Shown piece after piece: positions 12,714 through 24,331 of a DNA stretch of 64,000 bases (position 1 is its first letter; each line of letters opens with the position of its first letter). The notes below the pieces were generated by a model. The model worked only from the letters and a program-made list of their open reading frames with translations, was not told the origin of the DNA and did not search any database. The stretch lies in NCBI RefSeq assembly GCF_003086295.3, contig NC_092048.1, positions 93,042,626 through 93,106,625 on the forward strand, given 5' to 3'. Position numbers and translations under genes: made by a program. Source of the stretch: Arachis hypogaea (lineage: Eukaryota; Streptophyta; Magnoliopsida; Fabales; Fabaceae).

Positions 12714-14150
12714 TGATAAACCACTATTTTATGGTTTATATTGTGTTTATTTATGTGGTTTTATCATGATCTTTACCCACTTATTCATTAAATAAGCATG
12801 CAATTATAATTCCTTCCTAAAGTTATTGCATGATTGAAAACTTGCTTCCTAGAGACTTTTAATTATGTATTTTATTTCTCTTTTATTCCATTCGATGCCG
12901 TGATCTGTGTGTTAAGTGTTTCAGGCTTTATAGGGCATGAATGAGTTGGAGATTAGAGAGGAAGCTTGCAAAAATGGAAGGAACACAAGGAATTGAGGAG
13001 ATGACCAGCGAGAAGTGACGTGGCCGCATGGATGACGCGACCGCGCGAAAGAAAGGAAATCGCAGTGACACGGCCGCATGGATGATGCGATCGCGTGGCA
13101 AAGCAGAAAGCCGAATGACGCGGCCGCATGGATGACGCGACCGCGTGACATGCGCGATCTGCATAATCTACAGAATCGCTGGGGGCGATTTTGGGCCTTA
13201 TTTTGACTCAATTTTTGGCCCAGAAAAGCAGACTAGAGCCAGAGAACATGCAGAAACCAATAACAACATTCATTCCGCATAGTTTTAGTTTTTAGATCTA
13301 GTTTTTCTCTCCTCTAGGTTTTCTCTCTACACATTCATAGTTTTAGGATTTGTTATGTTCATTATTTTGCATTGGGATATTGAGAAGAGTTATTGCCTCA
13401 TCAAGACTTCGACATTCTAGTTCGTTCTCTTTACTTGTCTCTTACTCTTCCATGTTCCTTAATTTACTTAATTTTACTATCGGATTATTTTAGCATTTAT
13501 TAATATAAGAATTACTTTTATTTTTAATTAATCTTTTGATCATTATTTATCATGTCTTTCTTTAATTCCCTTTCTTATGTTATGAATTCTTCGTTTACAA
13601 TGAACGAGTAGTTTCCTAACTTGATGGGGAGTTGATTGAAAGAAACCCTTGAAGTTGGGATGCTCAAGAGAAAGATTGTAATTGGGTTTATTGTTGGATT
13701 GCTCTCTAGTCACTCACACCAATCCTCCTAAGAGCGAATTGGAACTTGTGGATAGAGATAGCATTCCAACTTGTTTAACTTTCCCTTACCTAGTAAGGAA
13801 CAACTAAACAGAATAATCCCCAATTATCAATTAGTCTTGAGAGTACTGCAACAAGAATAGGGCTTCCAACTAATCAACTCCCAGTCAAGGCTTTTATTTA
13901 AATTTATATAAATTATCTAATTTAATTTTCTGCCATTCAACTTAAACCTTTTTGAAAACATCTGATTAATAAAATAGCACACTTTTCTGCAACTCGTTGG
14001 GAGACGACCTGGGATTCATATTCCCAGTATTTTCATTTTAATTTCTGTGACATCCTTCTAAATTGATAAGCGAATTTCTGGTTGGTTGAGACTATACTTG
14101 CAACGCATATTTTATAATCATTCTTAACTCGCCAATTTTCGCTCGCATCA
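12714..14150 (+). repeat. Element A 3' LTR
   Basis: Full-length partner of the 5' LTR, 1437 bp, TGATAAACCAC to CTCGCATCA. CG-rich palindromic block at about 13014-13150. Followed by the target duplication ACCTC at 14151-14155. Confidence 0.95.
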
Positions 14151-14155
14151 ACCTC

Positions 14156-15415
14156 TCTCCCTTCCGCTCTTTCTTTTGCTCGTGAAGGGAGGACACCTCG
14201 GCTTGTAAAGCCTCTAGAGAATGTTGAGTGGCACCCTTGCTGTCCGAATCCCACCTTGGATCAAGACATGTAGATGGTTTTTGATAGAAACATCATCCAT
14301 AGCAATTAAGCCATGAGAAAGGATATGTTTCTCACGAAAACTCACCCCATCAAAACCAGTATAATAAATGCCAACACTTCTAAAGTCTGAAGTTTTCCAT
14401 TTTTTAGAACTCGATCCGAGAAGGGAGGAACAGGAGGTGTAACAACAAAAGGAGGAGGAGGAGGAAGAGGGGGTACTGACTTAGATTGAGAAGAAGTGCC
14501 CGAGTTTGACTTAGCCGGTGAAGGAGTATCCGATCTTCTCGAATCTTGAAGCTGTATGGCTCGAGCTCTAGCATTTCTTTTGGCCTCTTGAACTTTTTGG
14601 TAGGCCTTTGAACCACTCTTCATATTTTCTGTACAAAAACATCAAGAATTAGAAATAACTCGAGTCAACAACAAATATCTACAATAGTAACGATAACTAC
14701 CTAGCTCGGTACGAACATAACTCGGATATCTAAGGAGAAACTTCTTCGTATAAAGATTTGGAGCCCATCCCCAAGCCTCTCAGAAGAACTCAACTATAGC
14801 CTCCTCAACCTCGTCCAAATCTATCAGGTTATACTTATCGACAGGAGTTGACTCTACCCAATAGAGTTGGAAGCGAGGTTCATTATTTTCATTTAGGAAA
14901 AACGGATGGTGACCCTCAACAGCCCGAACCTCAAAAAAGAACTTTTCAAAATCATGGAATGACTAATCAAAAATAGAGAATAATTTCTGACCTTGTATAG
15001 CTCGTAAAGAAACACATTGTTGTTTATTAGTAGAACTGAAAGGTCTCGTGAACTGGAATAAGAAGAAAAAGATCATCAAAGAGATCGAAAAATCAAGCTC
15101 CCGACTCACAAGCTGGTAGTTTTTCATAAATTCCCAGGAATTCGGGTGAAGTTGGGTGGGGGCCACTTTACAAAAAGACAAGACATCAATTTCAAAATCG
15201 GAAAACAGAAAAACCACCCCAAGTCGGGTAAAAAGGCAGTCGTACATGAAAAGAAAATGGGGTTCCAACATCTTAACTCGGTTAAAACATACTCAGTCTT
15301 TTGGGTCAGGGGCCACTATTTTATACTTCGCCTCATCATCCCTAGAACTAAAAACCCATCTCGAGAACTCCTTGGAAACCTTGGACGACATTTTTGAGAT
15401 AGTTGAACGAGACAT
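14156..15415 (-). pseudogene. Antisense accessory gene of element D, 5' half
   Basis: Minus-strand gene starting at the ATG whose complement is 15413-15415. It has the hallmark APTQLHPNSW motif of legume retrotransposon-derived proteins of unknown function, preceded by FMYDCLFTRLGV and followed by LYWVESTPVDKYNL. A likely intron (donor G|GTAGTTATCG, about 14702; acceptor TTTTTGTACAG, about 14628) joins to a Ser/Pro-rich segment (KAYQKVQEAKRNARARA; PPLPPPPP) and then a coiled coil that continues at 1320-935 beyond element A. In-frame stops interrupt it, including ones after PDPKD, SIFD and VEFF, so it is a pseudogene. By its place between pol and 3' LTR on the opposite strand, it corresponds to the antisense ORF of Grande/Retand elements. 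Confidence 0.65.
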
Positions 15416-16270
15416 ATAGAAGAAATATACCTACATTATAAAACAAAAATCGTCACTACAATTCAGAAACAAGTAGAAAGCCTTTTTTTAGACAAAAAGA
15501 ATCAACAACAAACACAGAGGGGGCATCCCTAGGAGAAGAAAAATGACATCATTTCTAGAAAGCTAAACAATATCATTTAGGGCCAACACAATATACAAAG
15601 AAGATGACAATAGTACAACAACCCAAAAAGAAGTGCAAAAGAACTAATTTCGATGAAAGCATAAAAGTCAAAAGCTACGAAAATAGCAAACCCAAACATG
15701 GAACAGCAAGGTCAACAAGCAAGATTTCAAATTTATGCAAGATTTTCCAGTTTCTACGAAAAAAATCAAACACACAAAGTAGCACACAAGGCAAAGAACT
15801 AACCTTTTTTTTCGAAGAAAACAAGAAAAGATGAAACATAGAAAAACAACGAACAATCCTCTTCAAAAGCAAATATTCATTCTTCAGAAGAGGAATGGAG
15901 CTTTAATGCAAGAAGAGAACTCAAAAATCTTGGGAGAAAAAGAAGTGAGTAAATGTCAGAAGAAGAGGAAACAAAAAAGAAGAATGAGAAAGAGGAAAAA
16001 GTATTTATAATACCCAGGGGGCAAAAATGTAAAACCTCTCCCTCGTTTAAAGACGTGCATGATTACCAATGTAACCGCACTCAACGTGTCAAAATCAAAG
16101 GCCAACAGGCGCAACGATTGACTTTCCGAAATCACGTCATGTTTTCGACTTGAAAACAGAGGCCTAAATGACCCGACGTGATAACTGATAACTCTGCTTA
16201 TCAACATCTGCCCGATTTCTCACATGCTTGAATCCAACCTAAGCAAAAGATCGGACTCAAGCAGGGGCAC
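15416..16270. other. Element D region before the 3' LTR, with polypurine tract
   Basis: Upstream side of the antisense gene, so any promoter for it would lie here. There is no plus-strand gene. The last bases, AAGCAGGGGCAC (16259-16270), form a polypurine tract abutting the LTR. A run of small ORFs at 15600-15960 has no recognisable content. Confidence 0.55.
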
Positions 16271-16759
16271 TGTTCATACCCTAGCCTAAAACATAAGCCA
16301 GGCACAAACTAGAGAAAACCCAGAAGATAGCTATCATATAACTGACCACCTGAGAGGTCAGACAAAATGCTACAAAGTAATAACTCTCCCCTGAAGGAGT
16401 TATGACTAACACCTATTATCTCTCACCTACTTCTAGAAGAGATATCGCAACAACCCCTAGTCACAGGGGACGGTTATCCACCACCAATAGTAGAGCTACT
16501 CCAACGGTGGTTATTGGCTCATCACCTATAAATACACTGACACCCCCTCAGGTATACTTAAGATCTAATCTACTATAGATCTGCTGGTACCCTTGCTAAC
16601 TTAGGCATCAGAGTGTCTTAAAGGTACCACCACTCACCTCCTCATGAGGAACTTGGACGGCGGCACCTCGGCGCGAGACAAGCGGGCGCGGCCTCACTCG
16701 GAGTCTTGACCTTACGTCCAGGCCCAAATACAACCTAGTTTTAGGTAATCCTCAGAACA
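16271..16759 (+). repeat. Element D 3' LTR (489 bp)
   Basis: Starts TGTTCATACCC after the polypurine tract and ends CTCAGAACA, giving TGTT...AACA inverted termini. A good TATA box TATAAATA is at 16527-16534, followed by CT-rich leader sequence, as expected for a promoter-bearing LTR. The 5' partner is outside the window, so the right boundary rests on the terminal inverted repeat only. Confidence 0.7.
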
Positions 16760-17210
16760 TAAAGGATAGAGACGTAGTGACGTACGGTTTTGGAACCTTC
16801 GTAGCACGACAATGGCAGTTCCGAAATAGTGCTGCACGCCGAAGGTGGTGTTAGAGTGCAGTACGACAGAAAAGGTTGCATAGAATGTGAGAGGAAGAGA
16901 CAGCACATAGAGAACGGTGGCCAATACTTCAGTAGAAATATAAAACAGAGAGTAAATTAACAACATGGAGAAGACTTCATCCAAAAAAAAGATAAAAGAT
17001 GTATGAATCATAAAGGAATGGCAGGATGCACATGAAGTTCTGCAAGAGACTTTCCATCTTAAAGATTGGTGACGGCACATGATGTAGTATTTGATTTGGG
17101 TTAGGGTAACTTTCTTCATGTGTATTAGTTATTGTGCCAAGCCCAAGGTAATTAGTAGTTTGTTTTCACCTCCCGTTTCAAAACCAAAAAATCAGTTTTC
17201 ACCTAAGATA
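16760..17210. other. No feature recognised
   Basis: Mixed-composition DNA between the D LTR and the MITE. A minus-strand ORF overlaps the LTR boundary but has no recognisable domain and is probably chance. Confidence 0.4.
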
Positions 17211-17219
17211 AAACAAAAC

Positions 17220-17651
17220 GGATAAACTACGATTTTGGCCCCTAAGGTATAGGACGAAAATTTTTTTTGTCACTAATCTTTTTTGCATACAAAATCGTCT
17301 CTAAGATTTAGAACTAAGTTTTAAAATCGTCCTTTTTAATTAAATATTAAAATTTTGGACCAAATTATCCATAAAAAATATTATAAAATAAAAAAATAAG
17401 AGAAAGAGAGTATTTCTGCTCCTGCAAAGGAGGAAGGAAAGAAGAATAATGGGAAAGGAAAAAAGAAGAAGAAGCTTTCTATGATCCACCTCTGTCTCCG
17501 CTTCTGCTGTCACCTCCGTATAATTTTGGTCCCTAAGGTAAGGACGATTTTAAAACTAAGTTAAACCTTAGGGACAATTTTGTATGTAAAATAGTTGGGA
17601 ACGAAAAAAATTTTTGACCTATACTTTAAGGACCAAAGTCATACTTAACCC
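17220..17651. mobile_element. Mutator-type MITE with about 110-bp terminal inverted repeats
   Basis: The left arm (17220 to about 17332) and right arm (about 17541 to 17651) are inverted copies; both contain the phrase TTTGG(C/T)CC(C/T)TAA(G/A)GT and an A/T-rich stretch. The flanks are AAACAAAAC (17211-17219) and AAACAAAAA (17652-17660), a 9-bp duplication with one mismatch, the size made by Mutator-like transposases. The 200-bp centre has a purine-rich block and no gene. Non-autonomous. Confidence 0.75.
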
Positions 17652-17660
17652 AAACAAAAA

Positions 17661-19137
17661 AGAATATACTAATTTAAACACCAAAAATTAAAGAATCTTT
17701 ATATATTAGTTATTAAAAAATTAACTTTAAATAATAAAAATATTAATTATAATATGACACTTGTTATGAAAAATAGTATTATTAACTGATAAATAATATT
17801 TTTATTATTCTTTTCTTATTCCATAATATATAATACATTAATTTTGTATATATTGAAAATTTAAAATATTAAATATATTATTTTGTTAAATAAATGAGAT
17901 TTTGGTTGGTTTTTTAATTTGAATATTTTTTAATATTTATATTAGATTATATTTTTGTGTGTTTATTTATAATTTTATATATTATTTTATAATTTGATTA
18001 TTTCAATTGAATCACAGTTAAATTGATTCAACTTCTAAACTAATGAACCAGTAATTAGAGTGATTTGAAGACTGGTTCGGTTTTCACAACCTTGATAATA
18101 ACACTCTAAAACCTAATATTTTTCTTATGGTTTGGCGAGAAAAAAGCATTGAACATCATATGTATAATGAAGAAAAGTTTAATTTTCATGCACTGACAGT
18201 GTAAATTGCTTTAAACAGTCATACAATCACAACCATTCTCTTGGATGACCATCCACGGGGTAAATATAAAAGGTAGTTATTTTTTGTTAACATGGCATTA
18301 TGTGATTGAATGCATGTATAAAAGAATTTTACATAAACAATGCATCAAAATTAAATTCAATGAAGAAAAGCCCACATCAGCACCAATCCAGGTTCTCCAA
18401 TAAAAATAAAACTCGCTGGAATTCACCATTGGCGGTGTTGCAACCGTGAAGTACATCCATTCATGTACCCTTTGTGATACGAGCTCTATGGGACAAACTA
18501 AGAATTGCCATATGCTAATTGGTCCAATTACAAGAGTAACATCTAAAAGAATAAAATAAAGTTTTGCAAATATGGTTAAATTATTTGTTCAAGATATGCA
18601 TCAAGAATTAGCCAAGTCATTGATCAATGATTATGAAAAATCAAGCGTCTTACTATTTTCAAGTTGTATTAAAGGCTCTAATTAGTCAAGATATATCAAA
18701 TAGGCATCACCTTATTAGTATTTATTTTATGTTTATGTTTATTTAATTTTATTTTGCTTTTATTATTTTAGACTCAATTATTTTAGTGAAATTTTGTATT
18801 AGGGTTCAGAACTAAGAGGTATAAAAATTTCTAAATTTTGTAGTTTTTTTTTTTAATTTTTAATGAATAAATTTTTTTTTTTTTTGAGAAACTTGTGTGT
18901 GAACATAAGAGATAAAGTAATTCCCTTAACTGTTGCATCAGGAAATCAAATTAAGTTTAATGAGTCCCTATCTTAAGTTTCGTTTCGTATCATTTAATAT
19001 CAAATTTCAGGTATTAAATTAATTCTTATTAATCTATATTTCTTTATTTTTATTCTAATAAAAAAAATCTTATTCATTAAGTTTGTGCTGTTGTTATTTG
19101 TGTCATTTGTCTTCCTGAACATATAAAAATAAGGGAG
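17661..19137. other. AT-rich DNA, nothing recognised
   Basis: About 1.5 kb of AT-rich sequence with homopolymer T runs near 18845 and 18870. No coding frame, LTR or clear repeat boundary. It may be ancient TE remnant or intergenic DNA. Confidence 0.4.
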
Positions 19138-19142
19138 TGAAT

Positions 19143-20603
19143 TGATAAACCCATATTTCATGAGTTCTTTTGTGCTTAATTTGAGTGATTTATACAATCC
19201 TTCACCTACTTATTCACATTAATTGCATGGTTTTACTTTCCCTTCCTTATTATGTCATATTGTGAAAAACATGTTTCCTAAGCTTTAAAAATTAGTTATT
19301 TTAATTACCTTTATTTCCATTCAATGCCGTGATTAGTGTGTTGAGTAGTTTCAGATTTTCTAAGGCAGAATGACTTAAAGGATGGAAAAGGAAACATACA
19401 AAATAGGAAGGAGAAGGCAAAACAGAGCTTTAAAGAAACTGGTATCCACGCGACCGCATGGACGAAGCGATCGCGTGCCAAGCACGAATCAGCAGCGACG
19501 CGGCCGCATGACTGACGCGACCGTGTGACAAGGAAAAGCTCCAAATGACGCGACCGCGTGACCCACGCGGACGCGTGACAGAGGCCACGCACCAGAAATT
19601 GCAGAAAACGCTCATAGCGATTTCTGAAGCCCTTTTTGGCCTAGATCCAAGTACAGACAGCATAGACCATAGGTTATAAAGTGTGGGAATGCATCCATTC
19701 AAAGGAGAGCTCGCATATTTTATTTTTCAATGATTTAGATTTAGTTGAGAGGGAGATCTTCTCCTCTCTCTCTTTAGGATTAGGATTTAGGATTTCTTCT
19801 TGTTTTAAGAGTGACTCTCAATCCAGGTTTTACGTTCCTTTGTTTTAGGTTTCTTTTACTTTTATTTATTCCAGCACTTGAATTAATCATTGAATTTATG
19901 AATTTCTTCCATATTGCAGATTATATTTGAATTAATAATATTTGAGGTATTTTCAGTTTATGATTGTTCTCTTTGATTTAAGTTACCATTGCTTCCCATC
20001 TAAGGATATTTTTATTATTCCAGCAATTTTACTTTTTTCCCTTTTGGTCCTGGTTAAGAATTCAGTAACTCAACAGTTATTAAACTCAACATAACTGATA
20101 ATCGTTATCTTGCTAATTGAGCTGAACTTAAGTAATCCCAACATTTTCTTAGGAAATAAATAGGATTCAAAGGTCGATTTAATTAGTCCCCTGACTTTCC
20201 TTTGCCCTAGTAAAGGTTGACCAAGTGGAGTTTAGATTCAACTTTCATTATAGTTGAGAGAGATAGCTACGTTGGACCTTCAACTTCTCTTACCTTGCCA
20301 AAAGTCTGCTTTACAGTATTTATTTATTTTAATTGCCATTTACTTTACTTGTCATTTAAATTACTTGCTTCTCATCTTCTAAACCCCGATTACAACCTTT
20401 ATAGCCAATAATAAGAACATACTTCCTCGCAGTTCCTTGAGAAGACGACCCGAGGTTTGAATACTCGGTTAGCAATTTCTAAAGGGGTTTGTTACTTGTG
20501 ACACCCAAAACGTTTGTACGAAGGGATTTTTGTCGGTTTAGAGACTATATCTACAACGCAACTATTTCTATGATTCTCTTTACTGGTAAAAATCCTAACG
20601 TCA
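19143..20603 (+). repeat. Element B 5' LTR
   Basis: TGATAAACCCATA to CCTAACGTCA, 1461 bp. CG-rich palindromic block at about 19447-19587. The first eight bases are identical to the LTR start of A and C while the rest is largely different, apart from shared landmark blocks (ATTCGATGCCGTGAT-like; GACGACC near the end). Confidence 0.94.
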
Positions 20604-20606
20604 AAA

Positions 20607-20623
20607 TGGTGCCGTTGCCGGGG
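20607..20623 (+). promoter_or_regulatory. Element B primer-binding site, tRNA-Asp variant
   Basis: TGGTGCCGTTGCCGGGG, one base different from the perfect tRNA-Asp complement, three bases after the LTR. Confidence 0.88.
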
Positions 20624-20720
20624 AACTGCTAACGTGTGCCTTATTATTGGTTATTGTAAATATTTTTCTTTTGCTTGTTTATTTATTTTTGTTTTTCTTT
20701 TTTTATCTTTATTTGCTACT

Positions 20721-22286
20721 ATGAACTCTCACCCCTCTCGCTTTGAGTTTGGTTCTAATATTGTTAAAGGAAATAGAAGTTACAGCAGGAATGTGTACCA
20801 AGGTCAGACCAATCAAGGATGGATGAAACCAAGAGGATCTAATCAACCCTTTTGGCAGCAACACCCTCCGAGATATCCTGGACAAAGACCGTTCTACAGT
20901 GCATACCCAGCTGAAAGACATGGTGGACAACCTTGTAACTACCAATAGGCCCCACCCCGTGCATATAAACCATCCTTTCAACATAACCTCGAACCACCAC
21001 ACTCACAAGCTTCTCTTCACCATTCGCCACCATATGATTCTTCCTTACCCCAATACCAATCCAATCATCCCTAGTCACCACCACTTTCCTTTGTATCGTG
21101 TCCAAGTCCAGCAACCCGAGAAGCAGAGGATCGCCTAAGGAAAACAGTAATTAAATTTCAAACAACCATTCAACAACTGGAGCAAGCGATAATTCAATGG
21201 GCTTCTAGGCGCTCAAATACACAAGCATTAGCCACAGCTCCATGTGGACAACCCAATGAAGAGTGTAGCATGAAGGCGCTACCAGAAACTCCAGTGGACA
21301 AGACAGAAAATGAATTTGTACTAGAACAATTAGAAGAAGCTGTCTTTGTTCAAGAAGAAGAGTTGGTTGAAGATCTAGGAGATGCTGAACCTCCATGGGA
21401 ATCCATAATTGAGGAAAACTCCGTCCAGGATGCTACAGTTGATGCTAAGGAGGATACTGTACAATCTCCAAGGCAAGTCGTTTATGAAAAATCAGATGGA
21501 ATAATCCAAGAAGCAAATTCCCTTGATGATGATAGTCACAAGTCTAGCTCTCATAGTGATGAACTTGCATCCGCAAGTGAATTCTCTGAGATCGAAGAAT
21601 CTTCCCCAAGTGAATATGAAGATGATGCGGAGGTAGATTTCTCTCAACCTCCAATCTATGACTCAAGTGATGAGGAAGACATAGAAGACTTTGACTAGGA
21701 CACAGATACAATTGAAGATCTTTGCAAAGAAGTGGAGGAATTCACAGAAGAGCATAAGGAAATGGAACTAGCAGAACCACCAAAAACACCTATCCCAAGG
21801 CCATTACCACCTAATACAGGCTTCAAGTGGGTACAATCCTTAACTTATAACTTTACTTATTCACTTGAATATGGTTTGCTTGAAACAGATGGCCAGCTTA
21901 GAGCTCTCTACGGCTTTAAGAGTAAGAGGAAAATGGCTCGTACTCAGAGCTGGTGCACAAGGTTCAATAAGGTTCCACGCTTCACCTCGAAGTACACGGA
22001 TTGGTATCATGCTCAATTGCATGGATCACGGAGAACGTTTGGTCACCATGGTGAGATTCTACTTTTTAAACCGCCCGGATGGACACATGTAGATCAAGAC
22101 GGAGGCGGATTTAAAAGCAAGGCTTGGGATCCTGGACTCTATCCTGACATTCGTAGTCCCGGGAGCCTGAAAATTTGTTTGGAGCTGCTCAGAAGCTTTG
22201 CATGCTTAGTTTGGGACCCCGGAGGCTATTGGCATTCCAAGCACTGGTGGAGATTTTTGGACGAATTTAAACATAAACCACCATAA
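20721..22286 (+). pseudogene. Element B polyprotein of unknown family replacing gag-pol (522 codons, three stops)
   Basis: ATG 20721 to TAA 22284 in one frame, with TAG at 20946, about 21073 and 21696. N-terminus NSHPSRFEFGSN; then a Gln/Pro/Tyr-rich region (PPHSQASLHHSPPYD), a short helical stretch (KFQTTIQQLEQAIIQWA), a long acidic region ending DFSQPPIYDSSDEED, and a basic/aromatic C-terminal part with CTRFNKVPRF, LLFKPPGWTHVD and SKHWWRFLDEF. It shows no CCHC, protease or polymerase motif. The first two thirds are clearly related to the ORF of element J (60316 onward). By position it takes the place of gag, so a structural or RNA-binding role is possible, but that is inference. Confidence 0.8.
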
Positions 22287-22303
22287 CAGGATACTCCTCC
22301 AAT

Positions 22304-22353
22304 GTCCAACTTAAGGACTTTAACTAAAAGTGCTAGGTGGGAGACAACCCACC
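22304..22353 (+). promoter_or_regulatory. Two-hairpin element after the main ORF (B)
   Basis: Hairpin 1: GTCC (22304-22307) with GGAC (22315-22318). Hairpin 2: GGTGGG (22336-22341), loop AGACAA, CCCACC (22348-22353). It lies 17 bases after the stop codon. B has no pol, so conservation here argues that the element is a cis signal rather than part of pol. Confidence 0.7.
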
Positions 22354-22502
22354 ATGGTATGGTCGCTTCTTTTTCAATTTATTTCTTGTTAATTGCTTTC
22401 ATTTTTCCTTTTTCATTTTAAATTTATTAAACCTGGAATCATGCATAACATTCATGTTAATCATTGCATTCTGCATTTTTCATGCATATAAAAAAAAGGG
22501 TG

Positions 22503-22978
22503 CACGACGCGACCGCATGCCCATGCGATCGCGTCATATTGCGAAAAACACCACCCGCGCGACCGCGTGACCCACGCGGCCGCGTGATATATATATCGGC
22601 GTAAGGATCCAACGAACAGAAAGTTAGGCTGGAATCGTGCGGCCCTTGTGCGTTTCGCACAAATTGGCCCACGCGATCGCATTCCCCACGCGATCGCGTC
22701 ACTTGCACAATACCAATCCCACGCGACCGCGTGAGCAACGCGATCGCGTCGCATGGATTGCACATCACCCCAAAAGGAGACAGAGAGTTGCGCTAAAACG
22801 GCGCTGGAGTCGTGCGTTTAGCACGAATTCCAGCGATGCGATCGCGCGACCCACGCGATCGCGTCACCCTTCTTTCCCCCTCTCATGCGATCGCGCGCCA
22901 CACGCGATCGCGTCACTCCCATTTTCCGCCCCAACCACGCGACCGCGTGCCCCACGCGGCCGCGTGGATTCGAAAGTA
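22503..22978. repeat. CG-rich palindromic array (B)
   Basis: Many units such as CACGCGACCGCGTG, CACGCGATCGCGTC and CACGCGGCCGCGTG, often paired 10-15 bases apart. Same unit family as in the B LTR and in element A. Frames read through it in several phases only because stops are CG-poor. Confidence 0.8.
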
Positions 22979-24331
22979 TAACCTCCCCAGCCACGCGAAC
23001 CCTATCAGTCGCGCATCCCCCCACCCCCAACCCTCTTCTCCCTCTCTGCTTCTTCCTCCAACCACTACCCAGCACCACCCAGCCGCCACCGCGCCACCAC
23101 CCAGATGCCGCCGCCGTCCAGACACCGCCGCCGAACCACCCCCTTACCTCCCTTCTTCTTCCTTCTTCTTCTCTCCTCCCCTCTCCACCACTGCCCTCCG
23201 CGAACTATGCCCACCACCGCCGGCCATCCAGCTGCGCCCCCCCTCTCCGCCACCCACCCGCAACCCCCCTTTTCTTCTATCACTACCCCTAAACCCTCTT
23301 CGCCACTGCCCCCCTCAGCCGCCACCGCGACGCCGTGCCCCGCCACCGCACCGGACGCTGCCGCAGCCACCTTCTTCCCCGTTCCACCCCTCCCGCCTAC
23401 CAGGTTCCGCAAAACGCAATCCCCTTTTATCCGTTCGTCGTTTTTCTGTACTTTTTTTCCGTTTCTGTTCATCATTAGGATAGATAGATATGCATGCTGT
23501 AGTGGATTTTTAGGTTGTTAGGTAGCTTAGGCTGTGGTTAGTGGATCTAGGTCTGTTTACTTGCACTGTTCCTGTTTATGTTTTATCATAACTGCAATTC
23601 TGCTGTTCCTGTGACCTCGTTCATATGCTGTGATTTCTTGCAATTGCTGCTTGTTACTCTAAATTTTCCTGTTTCTATCCATTACTGATAACTGCAGCAA
23701 GTTTTTAATTCATATGAACTGCTATGATTGCTGTTTATTTTCCGGGACAATCCAATTTTAGCCGGAATACTGCCCAAATTTTTTAAAATTGTTTTCATTC
23801 ATGTTTTGGTTTGGCATTTCTGAACTCTGTTTTACTCTGCTTTGCCCAAACCATTTCATGAATGCTATGGCAGACTTTCTTATCCTCTTTGATTTCCTGG
23901 TTCATAAACTGCATTTGTGATTCACTGATTTCAATTTTTGCTTTCTTTATTTCTATTCGAATCAGCATCACCCTGTTTTCCTTGTTCGATTATGAGTACT
24001 TCTATTCTTACCTGCGAATCCTTGTTATATGGAATTTTTCTATGCCACTTACTTTAACCCGCACTTTACTAACTCACTAATTTTAATTTACTAATTTCTT
24101 TTTCAAATTCTAACCATACTAACCCTTTTAATCTCTTTTCTGATTATTTTCACTTTCCTCTAACTTTCTCACCATGGCATATTGATTATTTTTCCATTTA
24201 ACATAAATTCAATCACATTTCATTTACTCATTTTCCTTATTTTATTTCTCCCTTGCCGCTTTGAGTTTCCTTTGTTTAATTGCCTATTTGCTTTCCTATT
24301 TTATCCATATCTTGGTTTTCTGTTCTTTAGG
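22979..24331 (+). promoter_or_regulatory. C/T-rich tract and acceptor-like site before ORF3 (B)
   Basis: 22985-23460 is very C-rich (CCACC, CCGCC runs), the rest T-rich. The region ends TTCTGTTCTTTAG at 24330, then G and ATG 24332, the same acceptor-like arrangement as in A and C. The Pro-rich ORFs here are read in several frames without shared content and I do not accept them as genes. Confidence 0.5.

Noticed and set aside
16712..17119. 135-codon minus-strand ORF with hydrophobic stretches
   Set aside because: It crosses the LTR border of element D and has no recognisable domain or supporting context.
22503..22978. Regularly spaced repeats reminiscent of a CRISPR array
   Set aside because: Units are variable palindromes with irregular spacing, and the window is eukaryotic repeat DNA.
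22637..23521. Several overlapping ORFs of 80-220 codons with Pro/Arg/Ser-rich products on both strands
   Set aside because: They arise from the CG-rich palindromic array and the C-rich tract, where stop codons are rare in every frame. Products differ by frame and are not shared with A or C.
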